Positions 1 to 6,717 of a stretch of DNA of 10,961 bases are shown in pieces. This DNA comes from Euryarchaeota archaeon UBA226. Lineage in GTDB: Archaea > Thermoplasmatota > Poseidoniia > Poseidoniales > Poseidoniaceae. Below the pieces are notes generated by a model, which saw only the letters and a program-made list of their open reading frames with translations, did no database searches and was not told the DNA's origin. Numbering within the stretch: the stretch's first letter is position 1; every line of letters starts with the position of its first letter. Where the stretch lies: positions 4,728 through 15,688 of the forward strand of contig DAWL01000160.1 of assembly GCA_002505935.1 (NCBI GenBank). The letters run 5' to 3'. Made by a program: the position numbers and the translations under genes.

Positions 1-1101
1 ACCTACACGAGTTATACTCATCAAACAGTCTTCGATCTTAGAGAAGATGACGTCTATGCATGCGTTGCAGATGTTGGTTGGATTACCGGACATTCATACA
101 TCGTTTACGGGCCACTTGCCAATGGCGCAACTTCCTTGATGTTCGAATCGATTCCAACCTATCCGGATGCTGGGCGATATTGGGACATGGTGGCTAGGCA
201 TGGAATCACTATCTTCTATACCGCACCAACCGCTATTCGTGCACTCGCAGCCCAAGGCGATGATTTCGTGAATGCTCACGATAGATCTTCCCTGCGAGTT
301 CTTGGAACTGTAGGCGAGCCGATTAACCCCGATGCTTGGGATTGGTATTACGACGTGGTAGGCAGTGGAAGATGCAACATTGTCGATACTTGGTGGCAGA
401 CCGAAACTGGTGGAATCTGCATAACCCCCATCGCTCCTGCGACTCCAACGATCGGTGGTTCAGCAACTCTGCCAATGCCGGGTATTCTCCCATTGTTGAA
501 CGATGCAGATGGAAACAGAATCGAGGGAGAAGGAGAGGGATTGTTGTGTATCGAACGCCCATGGCCTGGTCAAGCGAGAACTGTATGGGGAGATCACCCA
601 CGTTTTGTTTCGACTTATTTCGAACACTTCCCCGGATTATATTTCACCGGAGATGGTTGCAGAAGAGATGGCCGAGGATATCATTGGATAACCGGCAGGG
701 TTGATGATGTCATCAACGTATCAGGCCATAGGATGGGAACTGCAGAATTTGAATCAGTTCTTGTCAGTCACGATTCCGTTGCTGAGGCTGGAGTGGTTGG
801 CTTCCCACATCCAATCAAAGGTTCAGGAGTCTACTCCTATATCGTACTTCAACCGGGAAAGGAGTGGAGCCTTGATTTTGCTACAGAATTGAATCAATTG
901 TGCCGCAAACAAATCGGAGCACATGCTAAGATTGACCTCTTCCAACATGTGCCAGGCTTACCTAAGACTCGAAGTGGCAAGGTCATGAGAAGAATTCTGC
1001 GTAAGGTTGCAGAAGGAGAACCAGATGCTTTGGGTGATATCTCGACCTTGGCTGACCCAAGTGTGGTTGAAGCGATCAAGTCTGGTGCTCAATCTCTTTG
1101 A
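1..1101 (+). CDS. acs: Acetyl-CoA synthetase (AMP-forming), 5'-truncated by the window edge
   Basis: This enzyme activates acetate with ATP to acetyl-AMP and then forms acetyl-CoA in the cytoplasm. The reading frame is open from base 1, so the start lies outside; 366 C-terminal residues are present of about 650 usual for Acs. Fragment positions: the segment GWITGHSY followed by YGPLANGAT near residues 27-45, YTAPTAIRAL near 73, the adenylate-binding WWQTE at 131-135 (its Trp is the acetate-size selector in characterised Acs), the FTGDG motif near 215-219, the VINVSGHR hinge and arginine around 237-244, and the C-terminal PKTRSGK at 321-327. Its last Lys is the catalytic residue that protein acetyltransferases silence in bacterial Acs. 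All signature residues seen are intact. Identity is near certain; acetate rather than propionate preference is inferred from the tryptophan. The stop directly abuts the stop of the convergent methyltransferase gene. Confidence 0.97.
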   Translation, partial: TYTSYTHQTVFDLREDDVYACVADVGWITGHSYIVYGPLANGATSLMFESIPTYPDAGRYWDMVARHGITIFYTAPTAIRALAAQGDDFVNAHDRSSLRVLGTVGEPINPDAWDWYYDVVGSGRCNIVDTWWQTETGGICITPIAPATPTIGGSATLPMPGILPLLNDADGNRIEGEGEGLLCIERPWPGQARTVWGDHPRFVSTYFEHFPGLYFTGDGCRRDGRGYHWITGRVDDVINVSGHRMGTAEFESVLVSHDSVAEAGVVGFPHPIKGSGVYSYIVLQPGKEWSLDFATELNQLCRKQIGAHAKIDLFQHVPGLPKTRSGKVMRRILRKVAEGEPDALGDISTLADPSVVEAIKSGAQSL

Positions 1102-1827
1102 TCAAGCATCGGAAGTCAAGTATGTTCGCTTGATGAAGGGAACTTCCACAATCATGTGGAATATGTAGATACCAACGTGACAAGATGCAGCGTAAGCCAA
1201 TCCCCAGTAACTTCCAAAGATTATTGCTAGACTGTAACTATGCAGGTAGCCAATACCGTACATTGGGTTACTAAACCATTTGTAGATGCCTTTATCGCAC
1301 CATTCATCATGAGATTTTTCGTAAAAGAGGTCCTTGTAGTAGTAGACATTTGGGCCCACCAACCATGTGGCCCAGAACTTGCATCCGAATCCGATTAGAA
1401 ATAGGATGCCTGCAATGCCCCAAGCCAGATTTGTCGATAGGGCGAATGCATCTTGTTGATAGATTGCAGCTGCGGTAATTCCTGAACCTATGTTGAAGTA
1501 ATTGCAACCGGCATACATCTGGAAGAATCCCCATGCATTATCTTCGCCCATCTTGTCGATCATCCACTTCTTGATTGGAGTACCGAGCATAATGGTCTGG
1601 CCGAAGTAATAGACGACCCATGAGATGATTGCAAACTCCATCAGAAAACCATGTTTTAGTGCTGAAGTGCTTATCCATAGTGAAAGGGCGAGCAGGGGAA
1701 TCCATGGTATCAGCCACTTACCAGTATCATACCTCAGTCCATTCATCGACATGAACACGTCAAAGGTACGCAGAACCTTGTTATCTTGATTGGAAGACAA
1801 ATCAACACCGGATACCCCTAGGGGCAT
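1102..1827 (-). CDS. PEMT/ICMT-like integral membrane methyltransferase
   Basis: This is a predicted SAM-dependent methyltransferase of the isoprenylcysteine carboxyl / phosphatidylethanolamine N-methyltransferase superfamily. Numbered from the ATG at 1827 (241 residues), hydrophobic stretches lie at about 38-54, 61-82, 134-157, 191-205 and 207-230, so roughly five membrane segments. The C-terminal part has the family layout: GIYKWFSNPMY (180-190) in place of the usual RHPxY box, a hydrophobic hairpin, then VEVPFIKRTY (227-236) where PEMT/Cho2-type enzymes carry an E-P-x-x-x-x-Y element. The classical double Glu of PEMT is only partly kept. The longest open frame starts with TTG at 1845. I prefer the ATG at 1827, with GAGGT just upstream though at unusually short spacing. 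It is third in the cluster after serS, with 52 bases between. The substrate cannot be told from sequence: lipid headgroup, prenyl-cysteine or a small molecule are all possible. Confidence 0.65.
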   Translation of the reverse strand: MPLGVSGVDLSSNQDNKVLRTFDVFMSMNGLRYDTGKWLIPWIPLLALSLWISTSALKHGFLMEFAIISWVVYYFGQTIMLGTPIKKWMIDKMGEDNAWGFFQMYAGCNYFNIGSGITAAAIYQQDAFALSTNLAWGIAGILFLIGFGCKFWATWLVGPNVYYYKDLFYEKSHDEWCDKGIYKWFSNPMYGIGYLHSYSLAIIFGSYWGLAYAASCHVGIYIFHMIVEVPFIKRTYLTSDA

Positions 1828-1879
1828 ATACCTCGTTGGATACAACTAGTGTTGTAATCATTTGGACGGAATTGTCTTC

Positions 1880-3160
1880 CTAAAAGGGCGCTGGAGATAA
1901 TACATCCTTGCCCATATATGGAACTAAGACATCAGGAACTCGCACTCTTCCATCATCTAGTTGATTCTGCTCCATGATGGCTACTAATGCCCTTGAAGTT
2001 GCAACTGCTGTTGAATTGAGGGTGTGTACTGCAGCATTACCATCAGCGGTCCGATAGCGCATTCGCAAGCGATTGGCTTGATAATCGGTACAATTCGAAC
2101 AGGATACAACTTCCTTGAATGCTTCAGCACCTGGCAACCAGGCCTCGATGTCATATTTACGAGCGGCGACTGTACCCATATCTCCGGTGCATATGTTGAC
2201 CACTTCATGGTGTAATCCAAGTTCGTTCCACATATCGATACAGTTTTGCAATAGTTCTTCGTGCAATTGCCACGATTCATCTGGGTGAGAGATGATTATC
2301 TGTTCGACCTTGGTAAATTGGTGGACTCTCCAGATTCCTCTGTCTGACAATCCATGTGCTCCTACTTCTCGTCGGAAACACGGAGATAGGCCGACCATCT
2401 TGATTGGAAGCAAAGATGGTTCGATGACTTCATCCATGTACATAGCAGTCAAGGGATGTTCACTGGTGGCAATCATGTACAACTTGTCTGGTTCTACACC
2501 GTACATGACGGTCTCGAAATCGCCCAAATCAGTGACTCCTTCGTATGCTGTTCGATTCATCATTACAGGTGGTTGTACGAAGGTGAAGCCGCGTTTGCAA
2601 AGGAAATCTACTGCATAATTCTGCATGGCCAATTCTAGACGAGCAAGATCCCCTTTGAGGAAATAGAAGCGACTGCCCGCAATTTTAGCTGCTCGCTCAA
2701 GTTCAACCCACTTGTTCATCTCGATTAACTCGTTATGTGTGCGTGGATCAAAATCGAATTCGGGTTTGTTCCCGTGTAGGGAATGTTGTGTATTTCCTCC
2801 TTCATCCTCTCCGACAGGCACATCTGGGTGCAGGATATTGGGGATACGCATTCGTAGTTCATCGCGCTGCTGCAAAAGGGCATTCGCCTTTTCATCCAAT
2901 GAATCAACCAAGGTTCCAAGGTCCTTTACTTGCGACATGATGCGATCCACTTCTTGCTGATCTCCACTCTTCTTGGCTTCAGCGATGGCTTTGGCGGCAA
3001 CATTGCGTTGGCGCCTCGCCTCACTTTGTTCATGCAGAGCATCCTTCCATTCTTTATCGAGCCTCAGCACTTCATCTATGGAATCATGCGCTAAGCCGCG
3101 CTTGTCATGGTCGGCTCGAATCAGGTCGGCATTTTCCCTGAATGTGTTCATATCGAGCAT
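1880..3160 (-). CDS. serS: Seryl-tRNA synthetase, standard (bacterial/eukaryotic-like) class II type
   Basis: This enzyme charges tRNA-Ser (and tRNA-Sec where present) with serine. The 426 residues match the common SerRS length and not the longer methanogen-type enzyme. Residues 1-110 form the charged helical arm, an antiparallel coiled coil that contacts the tRNA variable arm. The class II core follows: motif 1 region about 163-200, the serine-binding TSE at 232-234, motif 2 with FRREVG (262-267) and VHQFTKVE (279-286), the CSNCTDYQANR segment (354-364), and motif 3 ending in the ATP-binding Arg at 390. Motif 3 reads LNSTAVATSR, a variant of the commoner LNGSGLAVGR; I believe some other SerRS groups share this type, so I do not read it as a defect. 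The ATG at 3160 is preceded by a strong Shine-Dalgarno sequence that overlaps the upstream gene's stop codon, which fixes the start and implies co-transcription with the protease gene. Confidence 0.97.
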   Translation of the reverse strand: MLDMNTFRENADLIRADHDKRGLAHDSIDEVLRLDKEWKDALHEQSEARRQRNVAAKAIAEAKKSGDQQEVDRIMSQVKDLGTLVDSLDEKANALLQQRDELRMRIPNILHPDVPVGEDEGGNTQHSLHGNKPEFDFDPRTHNELIEMNKWVELERAAKIAGSRFYFLKGDLARLELAMQNYAVDFLCKRGFTFVQPPVMMNRTAYEGVTDLGDFETVMYGVEPDKLYMIATSEHPLTAMYMDEVIEPSLLPIKMVGLSPCFRREVGAHGLSDRGIWRVHQFTKVEQIIISHPDESWQLHEELLQNCIDMWNELGLHHEVVNICTGDMGTVAARKYDIEAWLPGAEAFKEVVSCSNCTDYQANRLRMRYRTADGNAAVHTLNSTAVATSRALVAIMEQNQLDDGRVRVPDVLVPYMGKDVLSPAPF

Positions 3161-3164
3161 GATT

Positions 3165-3172
3165 CCACCTCA
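3165..3172 (-). promoter_or_regulatory. Shine-Dalgarno site of serS overlapping the upstream stop codon
   Basis: On the minus strand this reads TGAGGTGG, with GAGGTG five bases before the serS ATG. It matches the archaeal anti-Shine-Dalgarno complement. Its first three bases are the TGA stop of the protease gene, so ribosomes ending there are placed at the serS start. This is a layout typical of translational coupling. It is the clearest ribosome-binding site in the window. Confidence 0.8.
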
Positions 3173-5503
3173 TAACGTGATATTGAATTCCAAAGCCTTC
3201 CATCCAACGAATAAAACAGCGAATATGAAGTAAGCCAGAATACTACAGCCATTGAGTAAGGGTAAGCCTGCTTGGGGAATACCGAGTGCTACTCTGGTCA
3301 TCAATATCATGTATCCAATCAATCCACCGATGATAATCCCTACAGCGACCCAAGTTGCAGCGACTTGACCTCCTATTGGGGCAAGATATGTCATCGCTGA
3401 AATGACCAGCATCCCCGGGAAGATGATGTCTCCAAGACCCATGAACATGGCTTCAGCACCAGTATTCTTTGGTGGTGCTTTCTTTTCGACTCGAGCTTGT
3501 TCAGCAGCGACAGCTTTGGCTCTGAAACTCGCCTCCTTCTTTTCAGAGGATTCTTTTGTTTCTCCGTCTTCCTTTGCCTCATCTTCGGATTCGTCATCTT
3601 GCGGCTGTTCCTCTTCCTTATCATCGAGCATGGAGAAACCTTTCTCTTGCGGTGCGACCAATAATATGGGTAAATTCAGTCCAATCATGGTATCGGCAAG
3701 ATCTAACATGTGTTTGGATTTGTGAACCGCCCAGTGGTCGTAAATCGCTGCAAGAATCATGAAGATGATGACCAACCAAGGAACAAAGGCGACTCCTAGC
3801 ATTACTACTACGCCCGAACCAACCAAGATTCCTGTTGTGTTGACTACATACCATTCAGGCCTCCAAATCAACCAAACCATCAGGACTGTAGAGACGATGA
3901 GTCCGACCCAAGAAGAGAGGGGATCTAACTGAATGCCGGTTTGGCTCAACATATCGTTGGTTATCTGGCCGGAGCTCCAATTGCCATCATGGTACCATGA
4001 AACTAGTGCGCCCTTATCGTTTCCTTCAACCATAATTGCTTCCACATCGCCCTCGTATTCAATCTGGATATAATCAACAAGATTGCTACCGTGTAGCATG
4101 TGAATGACCCCCCCTTCGGCGATGAACAAATCATTCCAACCACCGTCGCCGTAATCTCCTAATCGAATAGCGTCAATAGATCCAGCAAAGGCGTTGGAGT
4201 CCGAGAGCAACAACCTATCTTCCGCTTCAACGGTGTCATTTTCAAGGTCGAAATTCCAAGCCATGACTTCTCCATTTTCAGTTCCCAGTAGCAACATCAT
4301 AGGGCCATCATGGTCGGATAGTTTGTTTTCAGCCCAAGGCGAGACCCCCCATTCCACAGCCGTGAAGTTGGTATTTCCTACTACCGAATAGTTCCAGATT
4401 TCTTCCACCATTTGAGACGGCCCTCTACCTCCTTCCCCGGGTGTTGCAGTATTTTCTTCAGGAACCACCATCAATGCAGCATATCCATAATCAACTGTCA
4501 ATAATTTGCCAGGAGAAACCATTACTGCCATCAACTGGCCATCTGCTATGTTCATGTCTTCACCTACAGCCCAATGGCCATCGTTTACGGCAGCCCCTTC
4601 CCCAGTAGCATTACCGAGAGCCTTGTTGGTGTGGAATCTAACCATTCTCGGCTCATGTGTTATCGAATATGTGCGATTCTCTTCATCCACGGTATGGTTG
4701 AAACTTAGACTACATGCAGCAGGGTTGGTGGCTCGTATGCAGTTGTCGGTATGCAATTCGTGGCCATGATGATCGAGAACCCACAGTGTGGAACCATCAG
4801 AAATAACGTAGATGTCATCTTGTTGGGTAACGCGGAGGTTGGATGTTGTTTCGGTATGTAGAGATGACCATGTCCAATTATTTCCATCTTCGGAAGCTTT
4901 CAGGGTATGGTTGTACAGAGTGACGTTGTCATCGTTTTTGACTTGCTCCCCACTAGCATTGATGGCAGGTTCAATGCCATACATCATGTATCCAGAGGTT
5001 CCGAGATGGAACAAGAATTCGTCATCAGAATTCTCAAGCACATCTTCCACCACAAATGGATCCGGACTCATGTCAGGGGCTAGAACCAAATGAGCAAGAG
5101 GAACTGTAGCATAGATTAGGGCCAACCAAAGGATGACCAAGATTCCACCTTTGATGATCCATTCCTTCTTTTTCTTAGCCAACCAGATAATGATGGCGGT
5201 GAAAACGAAAATCATCGCCAATTCTAGCAAAATCCAACGACCTTGACTGGCACCTTCCTTGCCGAAAGCCCGCAATTCATCGGATTGATTGTAGAAAGGT
5301 TGCAGCAGCATTCCGAGGCCTATGGTGACCACGAACATGGCCGCCATTCCCAGCATTGAGGCCCACTGTCCTTTCATCGCTTCGAGGACATATTGAAACT
5401 CCGACTTACCCTTTGCGGAGTCCTTGTTGGGGCTTGCCCCTTCCCCTGACATGCCCATGCCCAGCCAAGACCCACCTTTGATGACTTCTATGCAGCCATG
5501 CAT
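3170..5503 (-). CDS. Presenilin/SPP-like intramembrane aspartyl protease with large extracytoplasmic propeller-like insert
   Basis: Longest frame, 777 residues; numbering starts at 5503. Nine membrane segments can be placed as in presenilins: about 48-70, 90-109, 115-141, 530-547, 557-573, 574-591, 687-709, 713-738 and 746-768. Catalytic signatures are intact: AIYDHWAVHKSKHM with Asp589 (TM6), MGLGD with Asp692 (TM7), and AGLPLL at 745-750 (the PAL-type motif). This matches the archaeal SPP-like presenilin-homologue family. Residues about 145-528, between TM3 and TM4, form an extracytoplasmic domain with propeller-like strands, an FG-GAP-like GDYGDGGWND near 449-458 and eleven N-x-S/T sequons. 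The TM6-TM7 loop (about 615-685) is long and acidic, then basic and alanine-rich. Known archaeal homologues such as the structurally solved one are near 300 residues, so the insert is the oddity. Translation may begin later, at ATG 5458 or 5452 (MSGEG), because 5503 overlaps folC. It is first in the serS cluster. Substrate unknown. Confidence 0.92.
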   Translation of the reverse strand: MHGCIEVIKGGSWLGMGMSGEGASPNKDSAKGKSEFQYVLEAMKGQWASMLGMAAMFVVTIGLGMLLQPFYNQSDELRAFGKEGASQGRWILLELAMIFVFTAIIIWLAKKKKEWIIKGGILVILWLALIYATVPLAHLVLAPDMSPDPFVVEDVLENSDDEFLFHLGTSGYMMYGIEPAINASGEQVKNDDNVTLYNHTLKASEDGNNWTWSSLHTETTSNLRVTQQDDIYVISDGSTLWVLDHHGHELHTDNCIRATNPAACSLSFNHTVDEENRTYSITHEPRMVRFHTNKALGNATGEGAAVNDGHWAVGEDMNIADGQLMAVMVSPGKLLTVDYGYAALMVVPEENTATPGEGGRGPSQMVEEIWNYSVVGNTNFTAVEWGVSPWAENKLSDHDGPMMLLLGTENGEVMAWNFDLENDTVEAEDRLLLSDSNAFAGSIDAIRLGDYGDGGWNDLFIAEGGVIHMLHGSNLVDYIQIEYEGDVEAIMVEGNDKGALVSWYHDGNWSSGQITNDMLSQTGIQLDPLSSWVGLIVSTVLMVWLIWRPEWYVVNTTGILVGSGVVVMLGVAFVPWLVIIFMILAAIYDHWAVHKSKHMLDLADTMIGLNLPILLVAPQEKGFSMLDDKEEEQPQDDESEDEAKEDGETKESSEKKEASFRAKAVAAEQARVEKKAPPKNTGAEAMFMGLGDIIFPGMLVISAMTYLAPIGGQVAATWVAVGIIIGGLIGYMILMTRVALGIPQAGLPLLNGCSILAYFIFAVLFVGWKALEFNITL

Positions 5504-5516
5504 AGCATGGCTATGC
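5494..5516. repeat. Nested inverted repeats at the divergent protease/folC start codons
   Basis: Two overlapping perfect palindromic elements lie here. AGCCATGC, three bases, then GCATGGCT spans 5494-5512 with 8-base arms. GCATAGC, three bases, then GCTATGC spans 5500-5516 with 7-base arms. Together they contain the candidate start codons of both divergent genes: ATG 5498, 5507 and 5513 on plus, and the minus ATG at 5503. Such dyads can be operators or mutually exclusive hairpins. A regulatory role is inferred from position only; arms of this length can also arise by chance in 11 kb. Confidence 0.4.
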
Positions 5517-6697
5517 GAGAACTGAAGGTGAAAGGCCGGCTGTGGCCTAGTATGGTGCGCGATTGGCTACAGGAATTGCGCGCTCGCGGTATGTCTCTAG
5601 GACTGGAGAATACACGTACAGCGTTGGAGAGACTTGGACAGCCCCAATCATGCGCCCCAGCAATCCATGTCGCCGGTAGTAATGGCAAGGGAACCGCTTG
5701 TGCAATCATCAGTGGAGCATTGATTCTCTCTGGTAGAAGAACTGGTACTTTCACCTCTCCGCATTTGGCAAGGGTGGAAGAGAGAGTTCGTATCGATGGA
5801 GTTCCCGTTTCCGCTACCGAATTGGATGAAGCACTTGTACGAATTAGAGAACTTGATATGGACTTGACCATGTTTGAAGTGACTTGGCTTGCAGCATGTT
5901 TGCTGTTCGAAAAGCATGAAGTAGAAATCATGGTTGTGGAGACCGGCCTCGGAGGTAGGCTTGATGCGACGCGTACCTGCAATGCAATCGCATGTTTGGT
6001 GACGTCGATATCGCTGGAACATACAGAAATTCTGGGAGATAACATCGTGGATATCGCTTTGGAGAAAGCAGCAATTGCTGATGATGGTCCACCTTTGGTA
6101 ATGAAGCGACTTGAGGAGGGAGTGTTGGAAATCGAAACTAGATACGATGTGGAATGGGTTTCGGTTGAAAACAAAAGTTTCCGCGCAGAGGCTGCGCATC
6201 TAGCAAGGTCGATTTTACGTGCTGCAGGAATCGATGATGCAGCCGAATTGGTCAGCGAGGCTGAGGCAAATGTTCGTTGGCCTGCGAGAATGCAGACCGT
6301 TGAGTTTGGGAAGCGAGAATACCTCTTGGATTCGGCACACAACCCGAGCGCTATGCAAAGGCTATGCAAGTCCTTGGAGGATGTAGTGGCTGAACGTCAA
6401 TGGAGTTTGATATTCGGTTGCTCTCCACAGAAATATCTTGATGCGATGTTAGCGCCGTTGAAGGAATTGATTAGCACTTATCCCCCATTGGATGTGGTCT
6501 GTACTGAATCTCCAAGTGGGCGCTATCCTGCGGTCGATGCAGAATCTATTGGATTTGGAAGAGTAATCAAGGATCCGAGTGAGGCTTTGTTGCAAGTTAA
6601 GGGCGATTTCATCATCAGTTGTGGGTCACTATATCTGCAAGGAGACCTGATTAGAGAAATGGGTATTGACAGTGATGAGAACCTATCTCTCTTCTAA
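5498..6697 (+). CDS. folC: Folylpolyglutamate synthase / dihydrofolate synthase family ligase
   Basis: This is a Mur-ligase-superfamily enzyme that joins glutamate to dihydropteroate and/or folates using ATP, yielding dihydrofolate and retained polyglutamates. Its 399 residues show the P-loop GSNGKGT at 60-66, FTSPHL at 85-90, the ETGLGGRLDATR block at 148-159, the LEHTEILG segment at 173-180, EKAAI at 189-193 (family EKAGI, where the carbamylated lysine is expected) and the C-terminal ligase-domain LLDSAHNPSA at 276-285. The stretch between EKAAI and VRWPARMQ (about 259-266) is short, and I cannot find the usual G-x-H-Q-x-x-N segment, so the central domain is reduced. The start is unsettled: ATG 5498, 5507, 5513 and 5552 are all in frame and none has a good Shine-Dalgarno sequence. 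Homology is clear only from about residue 20. The gene is followed after 20 bases by the deaminase gene, so the two are probably one operon. Confidence 0.9.
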   Translation: MHSMAMRELKVKGRLWPSMVRDWLQELRARGMSLGLENTRTALERLGQPQSCAPAIHVAGSNGKGTACAIISGALILSGRRTGTFTSPHLARVEERVRIDGVPVSATELDEALVRIRELDMDLTMFEVTWLAACLLFEKHEVEIMVVETGLGGRLDATRTCNAIACLVTSISLEHTEILGDNIVDIALEKAAIADDGPPLVMKRLEEGVLEIETRYDVEWVSVENKSFRAEAAHLARSILRAAGIDDAAELVSEAEANVRWPARMQTVEFGKREYLLDSAHNPSAMQRLCKSLEDVVAERQWSLIFGCSPQKYLDAMLAPLKELISTYPPLDVVCTESPSGRYPAVDAESIGFGRVIKDPSEALLQVKGDFIISCGSLYLQGDLIREMGIDSDENLSLF

Positions 6698-6717
6698 GAC
6701 AACTTATCATCGAGAAG

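Noticed and set aside
380..405. Possible split or frameshift in acs, since several overlapping plus frames exist
   Set aside because: The main frame runs unbroken from base 1 to the stop with every Acs motif in order, so there is no break.
2005..2045. SerRS motif 3 variant LNSTAVATSR as a sign of inactivity
   Set aside because: The ATP-binding Arg is kept and I recall similar NST-type motif 3 sequences in other working SerRS groups, so it is probably a normal variant.
3402..3725. Plus-strand open frame opposite the protease loop
   Set aside because: Its Ser/Phe runs are the antisense image of the Glu/Asp/Lys-rich cytoplasmic loop; it is not a gene.
5470..5490. TATA-box candidates for the divergent protease/folC junction
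   Set aside because: No convincing AT-rich box lies 25-30 bases before any candidate start on either strand, so no promoter is called.
5488..6369. Long minus-strand open frame (293 codons) opposite folC
   Set aside because: The translation is Ser-rich with no recognisable domain, while the plus frame has all FolC motifs, so it is a shadow of folC.
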